DNA of 64,000 nucleotides from Poa pratensis (Eukaryota; Streptophyta; Magnoliopsida; Poales; Poaceae): assembly GCA_947311845.1 (NCBI GenBank), contig CAMZMU010000027.1:26399548-26463547 (forward strand). Direction: 5' to 3'. The first letter of the stretch is position 1. Each line of letters starts with the position of its first letter. A model generated the notes under the pieces. The model worked only from the letters and a program-made list of their open reading frames with translations. It searched no databases and was not told the origin of the DNA. Made by a program: the position numbers and the translations under genes. Of this stretch, positions 23,154-36,226 are shown one piece after another.

Positions 23154-26100
23154 TGTAACAGCCCAAAGTTAAGAACCTGAAAAACCTGTGTAATTTTTCC
23201 GCTTTTGTGTTAATTGCATCATGGCATCCTTGCATCAAAGTGTACCCAATGGAACCTTTAACTTGTCACTAGGGAATTGTGCTAGGGAATTGTGGTTGTT
23301 GCTGGGGAATTGTGGAGGTTTGGCAACATTTAAAAAAAAAACAAATTGCCAAATTTGCTTCAACCAATTTCAAAACAACAAAGGCACTCAATCTTGCAAA
23401 CTAAAATTACTTTGACATCTCCTATTTGTCAAGGAGGTTCCAAGAGCTCCAAAACAATATTTTGCACTTGCTCCAAATTGTTAAAGGAGCAACATCTTTG
23501 AATTTAGCAAAAATGCCATATTCAACCTCTCTAAACAAAAGTGGTTCAAAACATTTTATTTTGAAACGCCAATTTTTGTGGTGCTTCTATACTATATTAG
23601 GAGGCTACTGGAATTTTCTTATATTTTTCTAAAATGTCTAAATGCCCCAATTAAATCCTATAAGTACTACTGGTTTTAAAAGGAAATAGAAAAGGGCCTC
23701 TTTGTAACCGGAGAAGGACCTGTCCGTGTGGATAAGAAACTGCCAGGGGGTTTTGGGTAAAATGGTCGTCTCTCTCCTCTCCCCTGTAGCGACCGCGTGA
23801 GCAGTCCGTGCTCGCGCCGCACCACCATGTCGCACGCCGCGCCCGGGGCCCTCTTTACCCTCTTCCCTGCAGGAGAGCAAGCTCCCGAGGCCCTCACCTG
23901 CTTGCCCTATCCACTCCACTGCCCCGTCCTCTCCATTCCCTTCTCCCCACGAGCCGCACCGAGCCGCCATGGCCGTCGAGATGCGCCGCCGTCTCCCCGT
24001 CGATTGAGGAGCTCCCGAGCCAAATGAAGACCGCAGGAAGCTCCGCCTAGCTCTCCTCTACTTCCTCGCCGCAGGAATCGACCAGGGAGGCCGTGAATCG
24101 CCGCCGCCGTCCTCGTTTTCCTCCGCCACCGTCGCCATCGCCGTGGGCGATTCCCGTCGCTGCCGTCCATCTCCGACCTCGCTGTCACCTCCTCCTAGCT
24201 CAGGGTGAGCTGGCGACCCCTCCCTTCGCTTACATTTTCCTCTCCTTGCTCGCCGTGTCACCGGCGCCCGCAAGACGCAGTGCGCCGCCGCGCGTTCGCC
24301 GTAGCCGAAGCTTTGCTTCTTTGCGTTGTCGAACCGGTGAGGATTCCGGATTTTTTCCGGGTTCTATACCGGAATAGCCATTTCGCTACTGGACCGTTAC
24401 GCCTCAGCCCGGTCCATGACCGGAATTGGGCCGGAAACATTTCCGGGATGATTTTTCATCCGGTATAAAACCCAGAATATTCCGGGCTGGCATCCGGATT
24501 TAGATATTCTTTCTGAATTTGTATTTTCCTTTCACCCCACTATCTACCAATGATCTAAAATTGTTATTGTTGCTAAATAAATCATCAAATGGCCATTTCA
24601 AAAAGGAAAGGTATAAAAATAATAATCTTTATCGGTGTATAAAAAAATGCGTGTAATACACCAAAATGCACAGAAATTTGAGATTGAAGCTTTAAAATAA
24701 ATATCACGCATATTTGTTCACATTTAAAATATGGTGCTTCTAGTGATATTAAAACCCTACGATTAAAAAGGAGAAACTTATAAAATTAATAACTTTTTAT
24801 CGGGACCTCCGAAAAATGTGTTCCTTATATCAAAATGATCAGAAAAACAGGAGTGATCCCGAATCATCTTCATCATGCATAATTGATCACAATCACAATA
24901 ATGTGCTCTAGTAGTATTTATAATCACTAAGTTCAAATATGGGGTTTCTTCCAAATTATGCAATAAATATAACGGGGACCCCATTTAACTTGTTGATCAT
25001 GTTCAATGCTTCTAGGGTGCATTTAAAATGTCATATCATCATCCTTGTATGCTTTGCACAATTGCCATGTGTTGATTGTTCTTCCGGTGTTGTTTGTGCA
25101 TCGGTAGATCAAGGAGGTGAAGTGCCACCCCCGTCTTGTGACGATTCGTACTACCAGCCGTATCAACAAGGCAAGCGTAATCCCCCCTCTGAGCATGTCT
25201 TATCCTATTTTCCGCAAATATTTTCTCCACTATACTATCGCATGCGGTTCTAAATGTCAATTTGCTTGGATTAGAGTATCATATAGTTGCACTAAGATTC
25301 CGATGCCAATTACCTGTTTCCCCTCCTATTATCCATAGGATTGTACTGTTGGCCTGAAATACTTAACTATGCAATGTTGATGCTTAGCCATGCTTAGTTA
25401 AATGCTTAGCCGTCCGATGGATACTTCATGTTGGAAACAGGTTGTTGAAGTGTTCAGATGATGGTGGAGAATTGTGGTGACGGATAATAAAATGCTTAAA
25501 GGTGGGGATGAGAGGCCACATGGGATGTGGTGGGTTGTCTCGTTCTCGCCGCCTAGGTGCGAGTTCTGTACCTCTTGAACCAAGTTGAGCGTGCAACCAT
25601 GCGTGGGCTATATAGAACCCCCATCGACCGACTAACTTGTGGCGGACTAGCCGAGGGTCCTCTAGTTTGGCTTTCCATTTGCGCGTGCGTTGAGATGGTG
25701 GCCAAGACTGGGATGAGGATGGTTGTGTTAGGAGAATTAAGTGGCCGCGGGACAGGGGGTTGGAGGAGTCACCAAACCTGTCCTACCGCCACTGATGATC
25801 CTTGGATAGTCTTAAGCCAGGTAAAGGTTGTAGCCGCTCCCACCCAGCCGGCTTTCCCCGGAAGAGAGTTAAGAGCTAGGCAATGGGCCGGACGGTACGC
25901 GTGGCGAAGGAGCTAGGGCCCCTCGGGACTCCGGGGACTTCCACTTTGTACAACCCTGCAGGGATAAATCTTTTCGAAAAGCCGTGTCCACGGTTATGGA
26001 TGACTTGGGAATGGACGATGATCATAGAATAACTTGAACGGAATGATTAAAACCTGGGTACTAAAGGTGCCACTCAAGATTGCAAGGTTGACTTCCTCGA

Positions 26101-26751
26101 GGGTGAATCGGGGAGGTGCCTTTGATGAACAGGTACTGTGGTTGATGATGGTGGTTGATCATGAGAAAGGTGATCAAAGAAAAAGAGTTACTTCTTACCC
26201 CTCTTCAAAAATATTCTGATTAGTCGATGCCATGGAGTTGTGTTTTATAAACAAAATCAGCTTTATGCAAAACAGCCATAAAACCTTGAAAGCCAATCAT
26301 CGAGCATATATTAGCTCCTAATCTTGCGAGTTCGTCAAACTCAACGTCGTTTGCTTATTTTCAGGAGCGGACTTCACCGACCTCGAAGGTGGGTTCTTTG
26401 TGGACGTCGACGAGTAGTCTGGGGTTCCCAGGTGGCAGCTTGGGACATCCCGGAACAACTGGCGCTGGATGTTTATTTGCAGGCCTCTTAGGCCATATAT
26501 TTGGTTCTTGTTGTTTAGAACAACACGCTTCGCTTCCGCATGTTGTAATGTTGGGTCTGTGACCACTGGTTGTTTTTTGCTATCTTTCTCTATTATAAGA
26601 GTTGGCTATATGATTTTGTGTCGTAGAGTCTGTGATGTGCCAGTTGTTCCACAAGTCTTGATCTCTCTATTATGCTTTGATAGTGTGTCCGGTGGTATCG
26701 GATAACCGGGGACACAGTATCACTGTATAGCAGTCGGGTCAGGGCGCCACA
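23154..26751 (+). repeat. Chromovirus 5' LTR
   Basis: 3,598 bp, TG...CA ends. It contains a GC-rich block (about 23760-24340), then a CCGG-dense stretch (24331-24500) with a TATAAAA box at 24464-24470. This copy keeps about 120 bp near its 3' end that are missing from the other LTR. Confidence 0.9.
24464..24470 (+). promoter_or_regulatory. TATA box of the chromovirus LTR
   Basis: TATAAAA follows the CCGG-rich stretch. The same motif occurs at 31065-31071 in the 3' LTR. It is a candidate start region for the element transcript. Confidence 0.4.
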
Positions 26752-26766
26752 AGTTGGTATCAGAGC

Positions 26767-29755
26767 AGTACTGCCTGTAGGAAACCCTTCTACTGGTCGA
26801 CGTTGAGTCTAGCGTTTGCGAAAATATTTTTAACCTAAAAATGAGTTGTGAAAACCATCTTAGGATTCTTTTTGCTCCTTATCTGGTTACCCTCTAATCT
26901 CGGAGCAATCTTACCTCGATTTGAGTTTAAAGGTTTTACTCCTCGTCTGTTACTTCAAAATGATTAGAAACGTGGGTGGGGTTCGACCTTTAGTGTTATG
27001 TGTCCAGTTGCTTCCGCCGCGCTACAATCCGAAGCTTCATGTGCCGAGAAACCATCTGGAGTACGACGAAAATTCCCATCAACTCAGTTGGTTAAGAACC
27101 CTTGTATTCCTATCCAGTTTAATCTCTTAATCCGTTCTTTTGGGTTTTAAACCAAGGACTTGAACAGAAGGTCCCGGAGTGTGCCAACTAGCTTGTGTTG
27201 AGTCACGTGGTTTCTTAACCATTTGCATCTCTCGCTAGTAGCGCATGAAGCTAACCTTTAACCCAAGTCCTTGATGTGTTCTGTGTGGTAACTGGTTGGA
27301 CCTTAATCTCCCACACCTCACCTGGTTATGTAACTTCAGCTCTCCCCTAGGATTGCTTTAGGTTCTGTCTTGGAACCATCGTGGTTGCGACCAAGATTCC
27401 CTTACCAAGTTTCCCAACTATGTTCGTGACTCTGCTGCATCTCTCCTTTTGGGCATGGTTATCACAATTGAGTAATAACCGGTGCATCTTCAACATCTTA
27501 GGATTTCTCCTGAGCATGTTTCTTACTCTGATCTGCTTTCCGACCTTTGTCTGTCTTTGGACAGTAAAGTTTTACCGTGCGTTGGTATGTTCCGATGCAA
27601 GTCACTCTCCTGATCCGTTAAGATTTTCCCCTTCGTCTTGTTTGGAGAAATAACTCTGGTACCTTGTCCACTTCTCGGACCAGGGTAAAGAATTGTAATC
27701 TTCAGAATGAGGGCCTCGTTTAGCTTTTGTTCTGCTCCACCTTAGAGTGTCACACTCTTTTATATCAAGGGGTCGTGCGGAGTGTCATGATCCTCTTGAT
27801 GAAGTGATGCTCCTACTCCTCGATACTCTCCGTGTTCCGAGTGACTTGTTACTCAAGAAGGAGAAGTCGTGAGCAATGATGTGGCTATCGGATATTCTCA
27901 GCAGTTCTTACTGCGCAAAAATCCAAGGACATTTATTGTCCTCCGTAGCATGATTGGTTAGCAAATCAATAAGCTAAGTTTGACAGTGCTACCAAGTCAG
28001 TTGGCTCTGATGCACTCCCTCGGTCAAAGAGCTAGGTTTGTGCCGAAGCTCCAAAGACCACCTCGTTGTGCCTTGAAAGGCATGATCCTCTCTTGAACTC
28101 AAGATCCATTGGTATATCGTGATGTCCTACATGTGGATCGTGGTATTCTGGACGTCTTTCCAAAAGTATCGCCAGGTTGTCACCTGACCGTGATGTTGAG
28201 CTTATGAGTAAGCTGGTGCTCCAAACAACTCACTTCTCCAAGAAAATCGTGCTGGATGACCAGAATTATTCGGTTGAGCTTAAACAACTTGGAGAGTTGA
28301 AAGATAAGAGCTCTATCCCGACATAGTTCCTTTTTCAAAGGGATGTCTAGTCTGTCAGTGTTGAAGCTAGGTGGTATCTCCTCTGTGGATATGCTATCCT
28401 ACAAATCTTTGATTTGAATTGGGCTATCGTCAAATCAAACTCAGGCTAGCTTACTGAATGTGTTAGTCTGACCAATAATTATGCCTCGGTCTGTTGAAAT
28501 ATGAGTCTAACGTCTTGGAGTATCTAGATAAGTTTGTTGTTGAGCCCATCAACTACCTTCTTATCTTCTCCATGTTTGAGGAGATTCATATTGGATACTG
28601 GGTGTTAGCATTGGAAAATTGTTGGAACTAACTTTGTGTCTACACAAAGTATGTGTTCTGGAAGTTAGAAGTGACTTTCCCTGGTTCACGAGCAATTGCT
28701 GAAAGATGTCGCCGTGGATCTGAGTGAATTGTCTGGTTTCCTCGGAATCATTTCAATTCGATCAAGCATGTGTAGAATATTCTCGGGATGGTATGTTGTT
28801 ACCTCCATTCCTTCAGAATTTAGTCTATGCATCCAAGCCACTGATTGAATTGTTCCAGAAAGAAGGGAAGTCTGAGAACTTCTTTGTCTCCTATGGTGTT
28901 TCCCATCAAGGACTAAATCATGTCTTGTTGCAAGTAAATCAGGTAGGGCAGCTGTCTCCTGACAAGTTGCTAATCCGCGGGTTCCGCAATCTCGTTCCTC
29001 CTTTGGAGTTAGACCTTCTAGTCCAGCTCCTGGGGTTCTAGCAAAAGTAATCCGGTGGTATCTGTGGCAAAGACTCCCTATTCATCCATGTTGAATCTGG
29101 AGTATCTCTACACCCGATCAGATCTAAATCTCAAACAGAAACGATAGTTGGTGATCCACAAGAAGTTTGTTCCGATGTCTGGAAAATCAAGAAGTGTTCC
29201 CAATACTAACGTTTTCGGAGTTTCTAAAGTTCTCTCGATCTAGCTTCCCCACCCTTCTCCAGTGATCTGAAATGCTCCTCCGTGAGGAAAGTTCTACTCA
29301 AGCTGTTTGGTACAAGTTATCTCTTTATCTGTTGGAATCTTGTTTCGACACTCTCCCTCAGAAATTTTAGGCCTTGTGCAAAGTTCATATTCTGAATCTT
29401 GGAGAAACAGTTGTCTACCAACTGGGAACTCCTTATCAATCTCCCGTCAAATGCTCGTGTCTCCTAACTGTCAATTCAAGGGATGCTTGAAGTCTCATCC
29501 TAAATTCTACTAGGAGGTACTCGATCGTGGTATGTTCACCAAGCTCCATTCTTCCGGTGAGCTTTCCTTCTTTCCGATGGTGTACGTTGGTAGTGAACTC
29601 GAAGTGAAGCAGATGAAGATCTTCATGATGGCCTCAGCCAACCTCTTCAAGAAAGAAGCTACCTAAAGCAAGAAGATTGTTTAGTACCGTCATAACCTTT
29701 CCCTCTTTCCTACGCTTAGAATCTCGGGACGAGATTCCTGTAAGGAGGGTAGAGT
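26767..29755 (+). pseudogene. Decayed gypsy gag-pol remnant
   Basis: There is no long frame. Recognisable scraps in pol order are DVFPKVSPG near 28151, then VLEYLDKFVV...YLLIFS at 28512-28570 (the reverse transcriptase region that normally reads ...FIDDILIYS). KPLIELFQKEGKSENFFVSY and GLNHVLLQVNQ at about 28835-28940 are from the RNase H region. The catalytic YxDD/FxDD is destroyed and integrase is not recognisable. With nearly identical LTRs this suggests a non-autonomous element moved by proteins supplied in trans. Confidence 0.7.
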
Positions 29756-32700
29756 TGTAACAGCCCAAAGTTAAGAACCTGAAAAACCTGTGTATTTTTT
29801 CCGCTTTTGTGTTAATTGCATCATGGCATCCTTGCATCAAAGTGTACCCAATGGAACCTTTAACTTGTCACTAGGGAATTGTGCTAGGGAATTGTGGTTG
29901 TTGCTGGGGAATTGTGGAGGTTTGGCAACATTTAAAAAAAACCAAATTGCCAAATTTGCTTCAACCAATTTCAAAACAACAAAGGCACTCAATCTTGCAA
30001 ACTAAAATTACTTTGACATCTCCTATTTGTCAAGGAGGTTCCAAGAGCTCCAAAACAATATTTTGCACTTGCTCCAAATTGTTAAAGGAGCAACATCTTT
30101 GAATTTAGCAAAAATGCCATATTCAACCTCTCTAAACAAAAGTGGTTCAAAACATTTTATTTTGAAACGCCAATTTTTGTGGTGCTTCTATACTATATTA
30201 GGAGGCTACTGGAATTTTCTTATATTTTTCTAAAATGTCTAAATGCCCCAATTAAATCCTATAAGTACTACTGGTTTTAAAAGGAAATAGAAAAGGGCTT
30301 CTTTGTAACCGGAGAAGGACCTGTCCGTGTGGATAAGAAACTGCCAGGGGGTTTTGGGTAAAATGGTCGTCTCTCTCCTCTCCCCTGTAGCGACCGCGCG
30401 AGCAGTCCGTGCTCGCGCCGCACCACCATGTCGCACGCCGCGCCCGGGGCCCTCTTTGCCCTCTTCCCTGCAGGAGAGCAAGCTCCTGAGGCCCTCACCT
30501 GCTTGCCCTATCCACTCCACTGCCCCGTCCTCTCCATTCCCTTCTCCCCACGAGCCGCACCGAGCCGCCATGGCCGTCGAGATGTGCCGCCGTCTCCCCG
30601 TCGATTGAGGAGCTCCCGAGCCAAATGAAGACCGCAGGAAGCTCCGCCTAGCTCTCCTCTACTTCCTCGCCGCAGGAATCGACCAGGGAGGCCGTGAATC
30701 GCCGCCGCCGTCCTCGTTTTCCTCCGCCACCGTCGGCGTCGCCGTGGGCGATTCCCGTCGCTGCCGTCCATCTCCGACCTCGCCGTCGCCTCCTCCTAGC
30801 TCAGGGTGAGGTGGCGACCCCTCCCTTCGCTTACAGTTTCCTCTCCTTGCTCGCTGTGTCGACGGCGCCCGCAAGACGCAGTGCGCCGCCGCGCGTTCGC
30901 CGTAGCCGAAACTTTGCTTCTTCGCGTTGTCGAACCGGTGAGGATTCCGGATTTTCTCCGGGTTCTATACCGGAATAGCCATTTCGCTACTGGACCGTTA
31001 CGCCTCAGCCCGGTCCATGACCGGAATTGGGCCGGAAACATTTCCGGGATGATTTTTCATCCGGTATAAAACCCAGAATATTCTGGGCTGGCATCCGGAT
31101 TTAGATATTCTTTCTGAATTTGTATTTTCCTTTCACCCCACTATCTACCAATGATCTAAAATTGTTATTGTTGCTAAATAAATCATCAAATGGCCATTTC
31201 AAAAAGGAAAGGTATAAAAATAATAATCTTTATCGGTGTATAAGAAAAATGCGTGTAATACACCAAAATGCACAGAAATTTGAGATTGAAGCTTTAAAAT
31301 AAATATCACCCATATTGTTCACATTTAAAATATGGTGCTTCTAGTGATATTAAAACCCTACGATTAAAAAGGAGAAACTTATAAAATTAATAACTTTTTA
31401 TCGGGACCTCCGAAAAATGTGTTCCTTATATCAAAATGATCAGAAAAACAGGAGTGATCCCGAATCATCTTCATCATGCATAATTGATCACAATCACAAT
31501 AATGTGCTCTAGTAGTATTTATAATCACTAAGTTCAAATATGGGGTTTCTTCCAAATTATGCAATAAATATAACGGGGACCCCATTTAACTTGTTGATCA
31601 TGTTCAATGCTTCTAGGGTGCATTTAAAATGTCATATCATCATCCTTGTATGCTTTGCACAATTGCCATGTGTTGATTGTTCTTCCGGTGTTGTTTGTGC
31701 ATCGGTAGATCAAGGAGGTGAAGTGCCACCCCCGTCTTGTGACGATTCGTACTACCAGCCGTATCAACAAGGCAAGCGTAATCCCCCCTCTGAGCATGTC
31801 TTATCCTATTTTCCGCAAATATTTTCTCCACTATACTATCGCATGCGGTTCCAAATGTCAATTTGCTTGGATTAGAGTATCATATAGTTGCACTAAGATT
31901 CCGATGCCAATTACCTGTTTCCCCTCCTATTATCCATAGGATTGTACTGTTGGCCTGAAATACTTAACTATGCAATGTTGATGCTTAGCCATGCTTAGTT
32001 AAATGCTTAGCCGTCCGATGGATACTTCATGTTGGAAACAGGTTGTTGAAGTGTTCAGATGATGGTGGAGAATTGTGGTGACGGATAATAAAATGCTTAA
32101 AGGTGGGGATGAGAGGCCACATGGGATGTGGTGGGTTGTCTCGTTCTCGCCGCCTAGGTGCGAGTTCTGTACCTCTTGAACCAAGTTGAGCGTGCAACCA
32201 TGCGTGGGCTATATGGAACCCCCATCGACCGACTAACTTGTGGCGGACTAGCCGAGGGTCCTCTAGTTTGGCTTTCCATTTGCGCGTGCGTTGAGATGGT
32301 GGCCAAGACTGGGATGAGGATGGTTGTGTTAGGAGAATTAAGTGGCCGCGGGACAGGGGGTTGGAGGAGTCACCAAACCTGTCCTACCGCCACTGATGAT
32401 CCTTGGATAGTCTTAAGCGAGGTAAAGGTTGTAGCCGCTCCCACCCAGCCGGCTTTCCCCGGAAGAGAGCTAAGAGCTAGGCAATGGGCCGGACGGTACG
32501 CGTGGCGAAGGAGCTGGGGCCCTCGGGATTCCGGGGACTTCCACTTTGTACAGCCCTGCAGGGATAAATCTTTTCGAAAAGCCGTGTCCGCGGTTATGGA
32601 TGACTTGGGAATGGACGATGATCATAGAATAACTTGAACGGAATGATTAAAACCTGGGTACTAAAGGTGCCACTCAAGATTGCAAGGTTGACTTCCTCGA

Positions 32701-33233
32701 GGGTGAATCGGGGAGGTGCCTTTGATGAACAGGTACTGTGGTTGATGATGGTGGTTGATCATGAGAAAGGTGATCAAAGAAAAAGAGTTACTTCTTACCC
32801 CTCTTCAAAAATATTCTGATTAGTCGATGCCATGGAGTTGTGTTTTATAAACAAAATCAGCTTTATGCAAAACAGCAATAAAACCTTGAAAGCCAATCAT
32901 CGAGCATATATTAGCTCCTAATCTTGCGAGTTCGTCGAACTCAACGTCGTTTGCTTATTTTCATGAGCGGACTTCACCGACCTCGAAGGTGGGTTCTTTG
33001 TGGACGTCGACGAGTAGTCTGGGGTTCCCAGGTGGCAGCTTGGGACATCCCGGAACAACTGGCGCTGGATGTTTATTTGCAGGCCTCTTAGGCCATATAT
33101 TTGGTTCTTATTGTTTAGAACAACACGCTTCGCTTTCGCATGTTGTAATGTTGGGTCTGTGACCTCTGGTTGTCTTTTGCTATCTTTCTCTATTATAAGA
33201 GTTGGCTATATGATTTTGTGTCAGGGCGCCACA
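29756..33233 (+). repeat. Chromovirus 3' LTR
   Basis: 3,478 bp. It is colinear with 23154-26751 except for a deletion of about 120 bp next to its 3' end. TTTTGTGTC joins directly to AGGGCGCCACA. Confidence 0.9.
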
Positions 33234-33285
33234 TATATTGATCATGTATTTTTGAAAATGTTGATAGTTTCGTTTGTAAACTTGG

Positions 33286-33729
33286 TGTCGTGGGGCTACC
33301 CTTCGACTATCCCACGGTGAAGGTACCTGGGTCACGCCAAGACTACAAAGGCCCAAGGAAAGCCTAGCAAGGACAACGTGCGGCCCAAGTTAGTCGACTA
33401 GGTCATGCGGTTCATACCTATCTTGTAAGTGCCATCAACACCGTTCACCCGAGACCTAGCCTACCATATAAAGGCTAGGAGGGTCCCTCGTTCTAGGGTA
33501 CGCTCATAGCCGCCACCACAAACCCTAGTGAGATCGCCATCTCACCATTGTAGCCACAACTTGCCATCAATAACCAGACAAGCAGGAAGTAGGGTGTTAT
33601 CCTCCGGGAGCCTGAACCTGGGTAAAACGCCTCGCTTGTCAGCCGTCGTGATCACCAGCGCTCAACTCTCTCCCCCTCAATCAACCCGGGGTGCATAACC
33701 CAGGGATTTGCCGAGTCCACACCTCGTCA
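33286..33729 (+). repeat. Tat 5' LTR
   Basis: 444 bp, TGTCGTGGGGCTACCC...ACACCTCGTCA. A TATA box lies at 33467-33472 (CCATATAAAGGC). CTTGG repeats flank the element. Confidence 0.95.
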
Positions 33730-33767
33730 ATTGGCGCCATCTGTGGGAAAGGACGAGCGCTGGAACC

Positions 33768-36223
33768 ATGGTCGCACCGGCTCCATCGACTTTGAAGACC
33801 GACGTCTGCATCACCAAGGAGCCAATCTGCTTCGGCTCCTTCGAGTACACCTTCCACCCGCCGGCCCACCGCTCGGTGTACGCTGATCTGCATGTAGGTA
33901 TGTGCCTCACCTTCGGTACCATGCACTACTTCATAGACAGATGTGGAGTACTCAGATCCACGGCGATCGCACCACGCGCGGTGGCGGCACCCGCATCTGC
34001 CGCGATTGCGCCATCCGCGCCGCCGCCTGCTGTGGAGATCGCGCCCGCTGCGACTGTGGAGATCGCTTCTTCGACTGCTGAGAAGATCGCATCTGCGTCG
34101 ACTACATCGACCACTTCGGCGACCACCGCGCAGATCGAGTCTACTCTGACTACCTCGATCGCGTCGTTGGCAAGACCAAGATCTGCATCAGCTTCGACCG
34201 CGTCGACCACACCTTCGCGAGTGACCAAGGTCGCGCCGTCCTCGTCCGCGCCACTCGCATCTCCACCGACCCGCAAGGTCTTCACCGAGCCAACCACGCT
34301 CGCATCGACGACGACATCGCTCCTCATATCCGCGGCAAAGATCGCGGAACTCCAAGAAAGAAGCCGCGGCAGCGACTGTGGTACCCACCACGTTGCAGCC
34401 ATTTTCGACTCCGAGCACGGCTCGGACGAAGGAAGCAGCAGTGGCAGCGTCCATCTTGCTGCCCAGATCTACCCGCGCTAGTCTTCATGATCGGCCTGAC
34501 GCCGCAGGGCAACGACGACGAACCCGCATACCCACTGGAGGTGCTCATGCCGGACCAGGTGACGCGGCTCACCATCACCCGAGAAATAGCAATCAGAGCT
34601 CTGAAGCACGTCGAGGAAGGCATGTACCCCCCACCGGACGCACCCCGGGAGGACCTTATGGCGGTCCAGTACCTGCTACGGAAGGAAGGCGAACGACTCC
34701 ATGTAGAGAAGGCCGAGCTGCTCCGACGCAAGGACGAGGCTGACGCGTCGAGCGCCAGGAGGGCCGCTTACTCGTTCACTGCCTCAACAGAGGTCTCACA
34801 AGGAGCAAGATGCCACAGAGCACGCGTGCCCCTGATGACGGAGGCCGACCGCGCTAAAGTCACCCGCAACCTCGAATCATCATACCTGAGCGAAGACGCA
34901 GACGGGATACCCGTCCCCAAAACACCCGGAGCCGCGCTCCTGGCAGTCGAAACATACCTGCGGCTGACGCAGCCGCCCGAGGGCGACTCGCGCGCTCTCC
35001 TCCACAAGCAGCAGATCATGTCTATAAAGGCACTCGAAGAAGCTCTGATGAACAAGGCGCCAATAGAAAAGGTGCGAGAAGATCGGGACCACCGCGACCG
35101 CGAGCCCACAGCACTCGCAGGCCCAGCGGCAAGACCACTGCGACAACCGCAGCCAGGCGAAGACCTGCGCAACGTCATCACACAGAGGACGGTGGACCGC
35201 AGCTGCACCCATCGGACGGTCAGCACGCCCAATCCTGACAACCGCAATGACGGCGACTACGAGCCGTGCGGCGCCGCATGCTTCAGCTTCAACATCCGCG
35301 ACACAAGAATGCCCAAGGGCTTCAAGCTCACGGCAGAAGCAGTCAAGTATGACGGGAAGCAAGACCCGAGACTCTGGCTCGAAGACTACCTCATAGCCTG
35401 CAGCTGCCAGGGCGGTACTTCGACTACGGCCATGCAGTATATCCAGCTGATGCTCACGGGCTCTGCACGCGGGTGGCTAAACACTCAACCCAAGAACGCC
35501 TTCAGGACGTGGGACGAGTTCGCGGAGGCCTTCGTTAAAAGCTTCCTGGGGACATAATCGAGACCGACGACGTTCATCGAGCTACAAGCATGCAAGCAAG
35601 GACGAGACAAGCCGCTTCGGTCGTACATCCAACGTTGGACCTTGCTCCGCAATACCATGGAGACCGCCTCGGAGGACCGAGTGATGGATGCCTTCATGCA
35701 CGGCGTCTCTCGCCGCGACCTCCGCGAGGACTTTGGTAGGCTCCGGCCGAAAAACATGATCGAGGTCATGAAGATAGCCAACCAGTGGGCAGACGGAGAG
35801 GACTCGGTCCGCGATAGTTCACACTACTCCCCGAAGGACGAAGCCGGACCAAGCAACTGGCGAGAAGGACGCCACAAGAAGAAGCCGCGTTACAACGGCA
35901 ACGACTCAATCGAGCTAGTAGCGGCGGGATTCCAAACCCCCCGTGAGGATGAAGCGCGCGACAGCAGTCGCCAATACAGCCATGTACAGTACAGTCGAAG
36001 CGGAAGTGACCAGAGTCGCCAATACAGCCAGGGGCAATACAACCGAAGCAGCGGCAGCAGCTACCGCAGCGACGGAGGCCATAAACGCGAGTGGCAGAAA
36101 CGCACGCTAAGCCCAGTGGAAGAGCTGGAACAACCCTGCAGACACCACATGTTCAGGAACCCGGAAACGGGCAAGTGGGGATCCATGACGCATATCCAGC
36201 GGCACGCGGACAACTCAACATGA
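33768..36223 (+). pseudogene. Tat gag region
   Basis: Codes for the capsid-type structural protein. An N-terminal frame from ATG 33768 (MVAPAPSTLKTDVCITKEP, then a long Ala/Ser/Thr-rich stretch) stops at 34481. A second frame runs from 34487, with the retrotransposon gag domain from about 35290 to 35800 (KYDGKQDPRLWLEDYLIACS, ARGWLNTQP, FAEAFVKSFLGT). A single in-frame TAA at 35555-35557 interrupts the domain, after which the same frame continues to 36223. No classical CCHC zinc knuckle is seen; the tail is Gln/Ser/Arg-rich. Confidence 0.8.
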
Positions 36224-36226
36224 TAC

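Larger units (their letters stand above)
23154..33233 (+). mobile_element. Ty3/gypsy chromovirus-like element, defective, with 3.6-kb LTRs
   Basis: A complete element flanked by TATAT target-site duplications (23149-23153 and 33234-33238). LTRs start TGTAACAGCCC and end GGCGCCACA. A primer-binding site TGGTATCAGAGC (26755-26766, initiator tRNA-Met type) follows the left LTR. The right LTR is preceded by AATCTCGGGACGAGATTCCT and a purine tract AAGGAGGGTAGAG, a border I associate with Tekay/Del chromoviruses. The internal region is only 3.0 kb and is thoroughly broken. Hand alignment gives about 35 substitutions over about 3,470 bp (about 1%). That is about 0.4 Myr at 1.3e-8 per site per year, an assumed grass rate. 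Confidence 0.88.

Noticed and set aside
24093..24468. ORFs in the chromovirus LTR, repeated at 30694-31069
   Set aside because: They lie in the GC-rich LTR promoter/leader region and resemble no protein.
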